Shown here piece after piece: positions 13,346-21,999 of a DNA stretch of 64,000 nt (its first letter is position 1; each line of letters begins with the position of its first letter). The DNA is taken from positions 62,001 to 126,000 of the forward strand of contig SAUG01000027.1 of assembly GCA_011316305.1 (NCBI GenBank), in the 5' to 3' direction. This stretch comes from Rusavskia elegans. Lineage: Eukaryota; Ascomycota; Lecanoromycetes; Teloschistales; Teloschistaceae. The notes under the pieces are model-generated. The model saw nothing but the letters and a program-made list of their open reading frames with translations. It had not been told where the DNA came from and searched no databases. Both the position numbers and the translations under genes were made by a program.

Positions 13346-13850
13346 ATTACAATAGTTTCTATATATCAGTTAATATACAATCCGCTTATAGTATTTTAAA
13401 ATAAAAAAAGCGTTCAGAATCGATTAAATCGGTTTAAATCGATTTAAATAAAATTAATTTATTTAGTAAATAGAAGAGTTTAGATATATTTTAAAAATAT
13501 CTATTTTATCTATATTTAGAATTAAAAATTAAACTTTTTAAAGTTTAGTACCCGTTAGTTTCTATTTAATAACAGGAAGCCTTTAGTTTAGAAACTAGGA
13601 ACGCTAGCGTCCTATAAATGAAATTTTTAAAAACTACGCTAAAGGTTTACTAGTATAGATATTTTATAGAATACTAGTAGCTCTACTAGATAGAGGAATT
13701 TAGAATTTTTAAAAGATTTTTTTTAAAAATTTTAAAATTCGTTTAAAGCGCTTAGGGCGTTTATAAACGCTCGTAAACTAAAATTTCATTTATAAATAAA
13801 AGGTCTGCTTATAAACGCTTTTTTAACGCGCTAGACAGGATATAGAATCA
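13346..13850. other. AT-rich DNA with a short inverted repeat
   Basis: No gene. A 14 bp inverted repeat, ATAAATGAAATTTT near 13615-13628 with its complement near 13780-13793, frames a segment with several AAACGC-type motifs near 13740-13830. This might be a further MITE but no target duplication was found. Confidence 0.35.
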
Positions 13851-13858
13851 GACCCGTT

Positions 13859-14305
13859 TAGACTGGTCGTCGGGTCGGGTTTCGAATCCGAGGTCGAAGA
13901 ACCGATCCGACTCGACTTTTCGAGGTATCGAACCGACCGGGTTTCGGTTCCGGGTTAGAAGAACCGACTCGACCTGCTAAGACGCTAAACTCTAGTATAA
14001 ATATATAATTATAGTATAAAAGTTATATAAATAATTTAAAAAAATTCTAATTAATTAATTACGCTAGCTAGAAAGATCCTAGTTAGACTAAATATATTAT
14101 CTAAATATATTATCTTTATAAATGATTATTTAATTAATTTATTATTATATTTAATTATTAAAAAAGTTTTAGCGGGTTCTCGTCGGATTTCCGGATTCGA
14201 TCCGGAACCGACGGACCGTTTAGCGGATCGATTCGAACCGATTCGCTAAAAAATCGGGTCGATTCCTAGATACCGACGGAAATCTATACCGAAGTGGCCA
14301 GTCTA
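13859..14305 (+). mobile_element. hAT-type MITE, 447 bp, with 8 bp TSD
   Basis: Terminal inverted repeats start TAGACTGG and end CCAGTCTA. The flanks are GACCCGTT (13851-13858) and GATCCGTT (14306-14313), an 8 bp duplication with one C/T difference. GC-rich subterminal stretches with repeated 'gggtcggg' and 'gaaccgattcg' motifs flank an AT-rich centre. An 8 bp duplication and subterminal repeats are typical of hAT elements. It is related to the MITE at 30308-30624 and to the terminus at 28077. It has no coding capacity, so it would need transposase from elsewhere. Confidence 0.8.
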
Positions 14306-14395
14306 GATCCGTTTACCAGCTCAGACCTATTCAATTAACTTTAAACAGAGTCGATACTTTTAGTGGTATACGATAATAATAAATGCTATTTATAT

Positions 14396-14826
14396 TGATA
14401 TATATACGATTTAATCATTCGGATTTTTAATTATCTTTTAGAAATTAATACTAGAAATATTAATCGATCAGATTACGTAATTATTTAGATTCGAATATTT
14501 TACCGCGAATTCAATTTAGAATTTTCGAAGAAGCTAGATCTGGACTAAAATCTAGAAGGAAACCGTAATCTATTTAACTTTAATTAATTTAATTTACTTC
14601 GATCGAACCAGTTATTTTAGATTAAGAAAATCTATTATATAAATCCTTTATATAAAAACTCTATATAAAAATCGACTTTATCGATAGAAAAAATTTAAAT
14701 ATTAGAGTTAACTTTTGAAAGATTCGAATTTTCGACCCGTTGGATTAATTCCGTTAATTCCGAAATAGAGCGCTAGATCCGTTAGACCGCCAAGCTACGC
14801 AGCGTTACCACTACGCCATTCAGGTC
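14396..14826 (-). mobile_element. tRNA-derived SINE, copy S4, with 13 bp TSD
   Basis: Full SINE (body then tRNA-like head at the right end), flanked by a perfect 13 bp duplication ATGCTATTTATAT at 14383-14395 and 14827-14839. The minus-strand head retains a B-box-like 'attcgaatc' and an A-box-like TGGCGTAGTGG. Good structural proof that the family moves by retroposition. Confidence 0.85.
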
Positions 14827-14849
14827 ATGCTATTTATATAGTAAAGACT

Positions 14850-15062
14850 TTTTAGAGTTAAAAAAAAACAGTTAAATAAAGTTTATTGCGGTAATTAATC
14901 GTTTACATTCTATTATATTCTCTATTTAACTACTTTTTCTCTATTATCTAAAATTCCTTTATAAAAATATGGAATACTTATAGTTCTAGGCTTCTAATAT
15001 AGCTTTCAAAACTATCTATTACGTGGTAATACTATCTTTTACCTTTATTACTTCGTTCCCGA
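14850..15062 (-). mobile_element. family A fragment A6
   Basis: Reverse-complement match to the family A interior (34100-34370 in the plus-strand copy), recognisable from 'ggtaatactatctttta' and 'ttacttcgttc'. It stops abruptly at about 15062, where GC-balanced single-copy-like DNA begins. It is thus the left boundary of the GC island. Confidence 0.55.
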
Positions 15063-15134
15063 GACGGATCTTAGTGGATTTTGGGTTGCCAAGCACAATT
15101 CGTCCGTCAATAATAACAAACAGGACCTGACATC

Positions 15135-15142
15135 TATATAAG
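15135..15142 (+). promoter_or_regulatory. candidate TATA box
   Basis: TATATAAG lies about 105 bp upstream of the ATG at 15247 in GC-balanced DNA, a plausible core promoter for the broken coiled-coil gene. Position and context are the only support. Confidence 0.4.
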
Positions 15143-15246
15143 GTCCAATTCTGGCCATATTTAATATTCTCCTTCTGTATATTACCCGGATCTTCCATGC
15201 ATTAGTACTTCGCAATCCCAATCACTCCGTCTAGAGTAAAGATACC

Positions 15247-16184
15247 GTGCCCACCGATGGCGAATGCCGTTCGCAACTTGATCGATATAGAGGGTTATTG
15301 CAACCCCATAACGCGCGGCAAGAGTTTCTCTGTCAACGTGAATTTATTGCGTCTCCGTTTCGCGAATTGAAGAAGGAGATAGATAGACGGTTTAAAAAAG
15401 TGGAAAAGAAAATGGATGGACGCTTCAAGGAAGTGAATGAACGGTTCTTCGAGACGCAAGAACCCATCGCAAGACCTTAGCGGCCGCAAGAATTCTCTAT
15501 ATTTATATAGACAAAATACTACTAATTCTAGAAATTTAAAATATTTAAAAGACTGTATCCTATAGAATTTAGTTTACTCTATAGTTCTGCCTTTTTAAAA
15601 TTACCGATTCTAATATTATTTATTATTAGGCTCTAGAGTTAAAGGGAACTCGAAAATCTTAATTATTTTTACGGCTCTATAGCGTTAAGCTACGCTAAAA
15701 CGATTTGAATAGGAATCCTTAACTATTTAGTAACGACTAACTGGTCGTATCTTTAAGATATTAGTACTATAGAGTACCCTTATCAGGCCCTGTAGATTAT
15801 ACTTACTAGAATCTTTATTAAAGGTAGTATTAGTGGTTTCCCGTATAGTAGGTAGTGGGGGATTCTTGCGGCCGCTAAGGTCTTGCGATGGGTTCTTGCG
15901 CCCCGAAGACATGACGGTTCTAGAACGTCAACCGTCGCTTTAATAAGCATGAGAGCAAGATTCGGGATGATAAAATCCAACTCGAGAACGCTGCAGCTAT
16001 CACCAGAAACGGCCGCCCCCGCCGGATGCATCGTCCTATCAATCTCATCAAAGTGCTCAAGCCTGGTGGTGACTTCAACAAGTTCGTGTGGGCCTCTCAT
16101 CCTATGCTAAACTCACTTTGCGCTAACAAGCCTAATGCATTTCGGAGTATTTTGTGTGTTAGGCGAGGACGAGATCGAAGCTGA
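15247..16184 (+). pseudogene. coiled-coil protein gene, disrupted by a 446 bp insertion
   Basis: The left part (15247-15480, 77 codons with its stop inside the insertion) encodes a charged amphipathic helix with heptad-like units, FRELKKEIDRRFKKVEKK and FKEVNERFFET. An AT-rich inverted-repeat element occupies 15458-15903. To its right an open frame at 15924-16184 resumes with a similar helix (NVNRRFNKHESKI) and a basic Arg/Pro-rich tail (RNGRPRRMHRPINL). The similarity in style, order and strand suggests one original gene split by the insertion. The joint cannot be proved from one copy, and the exact lost residues are unknown. The fold suggests a fungal coiled-coil protein of unknown role. 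Beyond about residue 70 of the right part the true end or an intron is unclear. Normal codon use contrasts with the flanking RIP blocks. Confidence 0.55.
15458..15903. mobile_element. 446 bp AT-rich insertion with ~39 bp terminal inverted repeats
   Basis: The segment starting CGCAAGAACCCATCGCAAGA at 15458-15496 recurs as its reverse complement at 15865-15903, nearly identical over about 39 bp. The repeats include a NotI-like GCGGCCGC core. The 370 bp between them is AT-rich and RIP-like, unlike the GC-balanced repeats and flanks. It may be a MITE, or an inverted duplication of host sequence formed when AT-rich DNA was captured in the coiled-coil gene. No clear target duplication is visible next to the repeats, so the mechanism is open. 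Confidence 0.6.
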
Positions 16185-16320
16185 AATCACTGCTTCTAGC
16201 ACTCTAAGTCTTGTACGCAGCGCATGCACAGTCACCCGGCAACATGAAGTCCTCCCATGAAGCAGGAGAGTAGACTACAAATATGCAGATTGAGTAGGAA
16301 GGTGTTAGGCACATACAACC
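16185..16320. other. GC-balanced spacer, no gene seen
   Basis: Balanced-composition sequence between the broken coiled-coil gene and a decayed minus-strand gene. No convincing ORF or regulatory motif. Confidence 0.4.
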
Positions 16321-16572
16321 TCAATCCGCTGGCCGCTGATCAAACGAATTCGCCGGAAAGCTGCCCTCGTTGAGGTAATTGTAGGGATGCTTGAACTCTG
16401 TTCCATTAGCCTCAAGAAATCATTCGTCCACTGAAACAGCCCTGGAAACTAAGACCGCATTGTTTCCATGTCCACCTAGGACGGCGTAGCCGGAATGAAC
16501 GCGTCCTGTCCCTGTTTAAGGCACCCACACTTCTCGGACATGGAACAAGACTCCAGCGAATAACAATGCCAT
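16321..16572 (-). pseudogene. decayed minus-strand gene, unknown product
   Basis: An ATG at 16572 (reading leftward) opens a frame of 84 codons that looks like real protein: segments such as HSGYAVLGGHGNNAVLVSRA and HPYNYLNEGSFPANSFDQRP have balanced composition. Three in-frame stops interrupt it (a TAA and two TGA, the TGA plausibly from TGG Trp codons by G-to-A). No frameshift is needed. I do not recognise the family. It may be one exon of a longer gene. The limited damage contrasts with the neighbouring blocks, as if RIP leaked lightly into the island or the gene decayed by ordinary mutation. Confidence 0.45.
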
Positions 16573-16659
16573 TTTAAATTACTTTTTTTAGGCTTTTTTT
16601 ATTTTTTATTTTTTCGTCTCGTTCATGATCCCCCTGCTGTAAGGAGACTAATGTTCATG
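16573..16659. other. A/T-run spacer, possible shared upstream region
   Basis: Contains long T and A runs (about 16580-16612). It lies directly upstream of the decayed minus-strand ATG, so it could have been its promoter. No clear TATA or CCAAT motif. Confidence 0.3.
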
Positions 16660-17246
16660 GCGTAGCACTGCCCAGGGGGAAAGTAATATTCTTTGAGGAC
16701 GGAGTCTGATACACTTCTACGATCAAAACTGTCGAAACAAGCTTCGATTCGTCCTGGCTCATGAACAGCGCTTCGCAGTATCACCAATGTTGGGAATCCC
16801 TGAACCCCAACGCCGAGCCTCTCTGGCTTACCGCATCTGTACGAATCAACCCCTTCTGCATGTTGGAAAACAGCTTAAGGTTATCTGGGTCAAAGTTAGT
16901 CTAGCCGTGAACCCCCTTTTGGCAATAGCTAGAGAACAATAACCTCTCAGGGGAATTGATGCCTCAGCCTCGTGGGCTACCTTTCGATCTACATCGGGCA
17001 GCAAATCGTACATCAGGAATGATACGCTTGCCTGAGCTGATGGGAGGCTCTACCCACACTCCTATGTGCGAAGTGCTCTATAAAATCTGGTCAAGTGTTG
17101 CTTCATAAGATTTAGTTGATGAACTGACTGCGTCTTTGCCTTCTGGCTGCTTACAGGCAACGATGCCATCAAGGCGGCTGTTTCGTCCTTGATCGTCTGG
17201 CTGTTCGAGCGAGAAGTGCCGTTCTTACAATCCAATAGAGCGTAGC
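16660..17246 (+). pseudogene. possible decayed gene, unknown product
   Basis: One plus-strand frame is open at 16710-16901 (64 codons, reading SFDSSWLMNSASQYHQCWES and similar, with Cys and Trp well represented) and again at 16929-17105 (59 codons), separated by TAG and TGA stops. An alternative frame gives a plausible last exon at about 17162-17246 after an acceptor-like 'gcttacag', ending in a TAG after LFEREVPFLQSNRA. The composition looks coding but exon boundaries cannot be fixed and no domain is recognised. It could equally be chance in balanced DNA. Confidence 0.3.
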
Positions 17247-17657
17247 GTCTGCGGTGGATGATTAGGTTTGATGCATCAGTTGGTACTACTATAACCCCTG
17301 AATAATTATTGTTTTCTTAGTGCTGTCGATCAGATCGGGGGCCTTAATATATTTCTTCCTTAACTAACACTAATCGTTCTCTCCCATTATAGGCCCTAGC
17401 TACCTGAACTAGTAGTATAGTACAGCTAGACTGCGGAGCAGCTCTTTTACTTCCGGCTAGAGTCCGGTCTCCCGGCGATTGACAGTACTAAGAAATAACA
17501 GTCAAACAGGCCCCCCAGAAGTACATAAGATTCAATAATCCTTCTGCTAGCGCCTCATCGCTGCATTTCCTCGGATTGGTTGTCCTTTCGTATTCCGATT
17601 GGTTCCGAAGGAAGGCTGCAATATAGAGAAGCTGTGAAGTGCCTGACATGGTTTGTC
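17247..17657 (+). promoter_or_regulatory. upstream region of the hydrophobin-like gene
   Basis: About 400 bp without a convincing ORF. Two inverted CCAAT boxes, ATTGG, lie at 17575-17579 and 17598-17602, within a repeated 'ggattggt/gattggt' context, about 60-85 bp upstream of a TATA motif. CCAAT boxes near fungal promoters commonly bind the HAP complex; that role here is inference. Confidence 0.45.
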
Positions 17658-17663
17658 TATAAA
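17658..17663 (+). promoter_or_regulatory. TATA box of the hydrophobin-like gene
   Basis: TATAAA at 17658-17663, about 100 bp upstream of the ATG at 17762, leaving a normal-length 5' leader that ends in 'actcaccagacacc' before the ATG. Confidence 0.55.
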
Positions 17664-17761
17664 GACGGCCTGATCTCCGCGACTTGAGCTGTTTTGGTCA
17701 CCAACCAAGGGATACCCAAAGCAAACAGTCATCTAGGTTTAGTTTGCACTCACCAGACACC

Positions 17762-18151
17762 ATGAAGTTCTCCCTCATCAGCACCGTCTTCCTCACGGGC
17801 ATCAGCCTCTCCATCGCTGCTCCATCCGCAGAGCCAGGCAAAGGCAAGAAGAGCCCACCGGGACCGCCTAGTGCCTCGTACGGTTCCGTGTCGCAGTCCT
17901 GCTCTGCCAGCCAGAGCTCCATTCGCTGCTGCCAGGCGAACGGTGGACAGGGAAAGAGCCACCACGTCAAATACAAAGACGACGAGTTCAACTTGGTCTG
18001 CAGCCAGCTCTCCAGTAAGTGGCAATGATCTTTGTTCCATATATCATCTGACATGGGTCGTGCAGGCCAATACGATAAGCCGGTTCAGGCCATCTGTTCT
18101 ACCACCGTTGCTTGCTGCATAGGTGATTACTGCACTGCCATCGCCAATTAG
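17762..18151 (+). CDS. secreted hydrophobin-like eight-cysteine protein
   Basis: Two exons, 17762-18014 and 18066-18151, with a 51 bp intron (GTAAGT donor, TGCAG acceptor), give 112 residues. Residues 1 to about 20 (MKFSLISTVFLTGISLSIAA) form a signal peptide. A short Pro, Gly and Lys-rich segment follows, then eight cysteines in the order C-CC-C-C-CC-C. The spacing is C-x8-CC-x22-C-x14-C-x5-CC-x4-C, which fits class I hydrophobins except for the short last loop (x4, usually 6 or more). Hydrophobins are secreted, self-assemble at air-water interfaces and coat spores and hyphae. The central x22 loop here is unusually charged (KSHHVKYKDDE), so self-assembly is uncertain and a secreted effector-like role is possible. 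The ATG at 17762 is chosen over an upstream in-frame ATG at 17684 because only it gives a signal peptide start and a normal leader after the TATA box. Codon use is normal and there is no sign of RIP. Confidence 0.85.
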
Positions 18152-18864
18152 GCGAGCCCAGCGCAAACTGAACCTACTGCGGTGGATGTGTTGAAGTCGG
18201 GATGTTTTTCATCGCCAGGAGGCTCCGATCCTAGGGCGATAAATAGAATATGCCATTGCAGGCAGAAACCTACAAAGGCGGTAGTGGCATGGGAAAGGGG
18301 CAAATGGATGGAGATATATGTCACTCTTTTTTAGCGGGGAGGTACATTAAGCAGACACGCACTCATTCACGGAAAGTTCGCCTTTGCCACAATTTCTTCG
18401 CGACAGGACTTCCTATTTTTGCAGGGCGGTGGAATCAGTACGGAATGGAATTTACCTATCCAGCCAGAGAGGGTCAAGGCTTTCCATGCAAAAGTCTTTA
18501 AGTAAATCTGATGGTCGCCCAGGGTATGTTACGCAGCGCCGAACTCTAAAGTCGAGGATTTAGCGACAGGGTGGCTGTGCTTTTCCCCCTCGTCCCCTTG
18601 TCTCCTTGTGTAATTCTATCCCTCACCGTCTGGTTCACCGTCGGATCGCTTTGACCTCCCGGAAGTCTTTCCCTTTTCCCTAGTCTCCCTGTGGCGTCAT
18701 TTACCTCGAACTCGTCACGTCCCTAATAAATCCAGTAAAATTATCGTTTTCGATCAAATGCCTCCAACCGGAGATTTCAAATTGCCAAGACATAGTTGAT
18801 AAAGATTCAATAAGGTACTTCTCGCTCCCCCACCGGTATAAGCCGGGAATACAACTTCGAGAAG
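18152..18864. other. downstream GC-balanced region without a convincing gene
   Basis: Balanced composition. An 83-codon ORF at 18250-18501 has no recognisable features and unremarkable composition, so it is not called. A C/T-rich stretch at about 18580-18700 may belong to the promoter of whatever was encoded to the right. Confidence 0.4.
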
Positions 18865-18942
18865 ATGGGATGGTGGAAACCAGACTCGCACAAAAGCTCG
18901 TCCAGGAAGCTCCGACTCAAGTCATTAATTGAGCTCCATTAA
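18865..18942 (+). pseudogene. possible 5' fragment of a broken gene
   Basis: An ATG at 18865 starts 25 codons reading MGWWKPDSHKSSSRK and then a basic Leu-rich segment before TAA. Such a Trp and Ser/Lys-rich start reminds me of small basic fungal proteins, but this is an impression only. The frame does not continue and the AT-rich block begins 140 bp downstream, so a truncated gene is possible. Confidence 0.2.
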
Positions 18943-19080
18943 AGGACGTGGTATTGCCACTCCCGTCTTTCGACCTGCAATTGGCGAGGCTGAAATCACC
19001 TTATTTACTCCACCCCTTTTTTTTTGTGAGTGCATTGAGCCCAGGCACATCACAGCGTCTACCTAGGTAGCTTGAAGTTT
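18943..19080. other. right edge of the GC-balanced island
   Basis: Composition falls sharply at about 19075-19090, just after a T run (19016-19025) and a short palindrome, CTACCTAGGTAG at 19061-19072. No repeat terminus could be tied to the edge. Confidence 0.45.
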
Positions 19081-20639
19081 CGTTTAGATGATCGAACTTA
19101 CTTTAGACACCTTCAACTCGTGCACTTGTATTAGCGTCAACTCCTATTCGCGTAGATTAGTGCAATATTTCGGTAATGCTAGTATACGAGTTAGAGTTTG
19201 ATACGTTATTTAGATTTAAATACTATAGATTAGTATATCGGTCCTAACTGAAATTTCGCCTAATAGAAACCTTTAAAAAAATTCGAAATTAAATTCGATT
19301 TTAATATTTTTAATTGATTTATTCTATTGATTGGATTATTATATCTAATAACTAATTATTAGAAAAATATTGTTTTATATAAAACTAATATCTATTTAAA
19401 TTAATTGATTTGAATTGAAATATATCAGTTGTAACTATTTAAACGCGATTTAAAATCGTTATATCAAAGTTTTCGAATTTGGATTCCGGGCTTCTGGTAG
19501 AAGATTCTAGAAGTCCAAAACGTTTCAGATTTTTCTAACAGTTTTTTAAATTTCTAAAACTATATATATAGTATATCTATATAGTATACTATAAAAATTT
19601 TAGCAATTTCTAGTAAATATCTATATAGACTATATAATATCTACGCTAGAAACAGCGATAGACTTTACGTATATAAAAATCTTCGGTTTCGTAGATTTTT
19701 TTAAATCTCGATTTAGTTAACGTTAATCGTTCGTTCTATATAACGTTAGCGAGTATAATTTCGCTAGCGTAGTTTTATAAAAACTTTTCTTTTAGACGGC
19801 GATTAATATTATTAGCCGCTATTAAATTTTAGGGAATCCTAGACGCCCCGAACGTTTCTAATAATTCTCCGATCGCTTCGAGCTTCCGGAAGCCGTCCGG
19901 GCCTGCAAGATTCCTACCAAAATTATAGAACTTCCAGAACGACTTTTCGAAAACTCTAATATTATTTCCGTTAAACGTTTTAGTTACTACTACAATTATA
20001 GAAATTTAAATTTCGAATCAAATTTTTAATTAAATATTAAAAAATTTCGTATATCTTTTATATTTATTATTCGGATTCAAACGAATTTAAATTTATTTAA
20101 ATCGAAAAAAAATGATAAAAAATCTATTATATCTATTATAATCAATCCGTTTATATAATCTACGATTGTTAATAAAATTAAAATCTATTTATTATATATA
20201 TTTATAAAAATACTAAAAATTAATATCTATTATAAATACGAAATATATAATAAAGATTTTGAAATAAATCGTTTATAATATTAATAAATTTTTATAAAAT
20301 TGAACTAATAATTACTAATTTAAAGTATTTATTTAAACGTCGTTTATAAAAAAAAACTAAAGTTTAAATTATATAATATTCGCGGATAAATATTAATAAA
20401 AAAAAGATAATAGAAAATATAATCGTTTTAACAACGATTGATATAATAAAAAGTTATTTTTTAATATTATTATACTATTAGATAAACTCTATATATTAAC
20501 GTTTAAACAATTTTATATAATAAATCACTGACGATATTAAATTTAAAATTTGCTTTAACTAATCTAATATATTCGATTATATAAAAATACTAACTCTATA
20601 GAAAGAAATAATAAATTATTATATATAATTTTTAAATTT
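19081..20639. other. AT-rich degraded DNA, no gene
   Basis: RIP-like composition. The part around 19480-19920 is less AT-rich (with 'cttccggaagccgtccggg' near 19881), suggesting a less mutated remnant of a coding element, but no frame or family could be recognised. Confidence 0.45.
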
Positions 20640-21545
20640 TCGGGAAAATTTCTATTTCGAATTATATTGAATTTATAAATATATATATTTCAATAACGTT
20701 ATATATAGCAACGATTATTATATTTATATTTAGAGAAATTTTTACAGCTAAAAGTATATAGTTCGTCAGATAAAGTTTATAACGTTAAATATTTCTGTTT
20801 TAACTATTTTCTCTTTTATTCGTAACTACTTTACAAATCTTCTACTATTTTTTCTGCGACGTTATAAATATTTATAAATATCTAATATTTCCGCTATAGC
20901 TTTTTACTATACTATTTTACCTCGGCTATATTTAGTATATAATCTATATCTAAATATATTATTAAACTATTAAAAAACTCTTTAGTCTATATAGCTTTAA
21001 AATGAACGCTAGATAATACGCTAGCTATTACGACTATAAGCTTTATCCGATCGATTAAATTAAAAAGAAGTAGAAAAATTAAATAACGCGTTTTAAAGGC
21101 GGTAAAAAAAAAAATTTTATCGTAGTCAATATAGGTTTCTCTAGCTATAATAAAGTAGTTAAAGACCGCGAAGATAGATATATTTATTATAGATATAAAA
21201 AGATACTATTGTCTAGTTTAGCAATAATATAACTTTATAGAAATATAAATATATATAAAGAAATTTAGTAAATTATAGTATTTATAAAAGGTTTATATTA
21301 CTAGTATAAAAAGAAGGAAAGAAAATAATAACTACGAGATATATTTATCTATAGAAATTCTACGTTAAATAATCGAAAATTGATAAATTATATTAATAAA
21401 TAAAATTAAATTAAAATATTAAAAAATTATTATTTATATTTTATAAATTGGAGAATAAATTTGATTACCGTATATTTAATTTTAATAATATTAACGTTTA
21501 ATCTATTTACCGAACTATTGATTTTTCGGATACTAAAATCAAAAC
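20640..21545 (-). mobile_element. family B repeat, minus-strand copy
   Basis: The left end near 20640 ('aaaatttctatttcgaattatat') is the reverse complement of the family B 3' end. The right end near 21500-21545 is the reverse complement of the 'gcccggtaaaccagtggttcgg' terminus after RIP. About 0.9 kb. No intact ORF. Confidence 0.55.
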
Positions 21546-21573
21546 CAAAATTAATTAAATATAATTTCTAATA

Positions 21574-21992
21574 GCCTGGATGACGTAGTAGTAGATTACG
21601 TAATCTAAAAATCTAGCGGATCTAACGTTTTTCGGAGTTAACAAAGTTAAATCCGATAGATCGGAGGTTCGAATCTCTCGTAAGTTAAAACTAATATTTA
21701 AATTCTTTCTATCGATTAAATCGATTTTTATATAAAGTCTTTGATATGGAAAAATTATATAATAGATCGTTTTATATTTGTATAAATCGATCGAATTAGA
21801 ATTAAATCTAAAAAGTTAAATAGATCAAGATTTCTCGAAATAAAATTTAGTCTAAATCTAGTTTTTTTAGGAATTCGAAATTTAAATTTTCGATAAATAA
21901 TATAATCTAATCGGTTTAGCGTTACTAATATTAAATCGTAAAAAATTAAAATCGAAACTCGAATAGTTAAATCTTGTATATATATATATATA
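21574..21992 (+). mobile_element. tRNA-derived SINE, copy S6, plus strand
   Basis: The only copy on the plus strand. The tRNA-like head starts GCCTGGATGACG at 21574, its B-box region GGTTCGAATC is at about 21667, and the body follows to a (TA)n-type tail at about 21975-21992. It adjoins the family B copy to its left. No clean target duplication. Confidence 0.7.
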
Positions 21993-21999
21993 AGTTTTA

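Noticed and set aside
1..15000. Mitochondrial DNA, because of the very high AT content
   Set aside because: SINEs, LTR elements, hAT MITEs and transition-only divergence of repeats are nuclear; no mitochondrial genes or introns were seen.
15783..16110. Overlapping ORFs on both strands at the right edge of the insertion
   Set aside because: They run across the inverted repeat and AT-rich core; the frame at 15924-16184 has the better coding character.
17698..18054. Minus-strand ORFs over the hydrophobin-like gene
   Set aside because: Shadows of the plus-strand gene, which has splice sites, a signal peptide and the cysteine pattern.
18250..18501. 83-codon ORF downstream of the hydrophobin-like gene
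   Set aside because: No signal peptide, domain or promoter; plausible chance ORF in balanced DNA.
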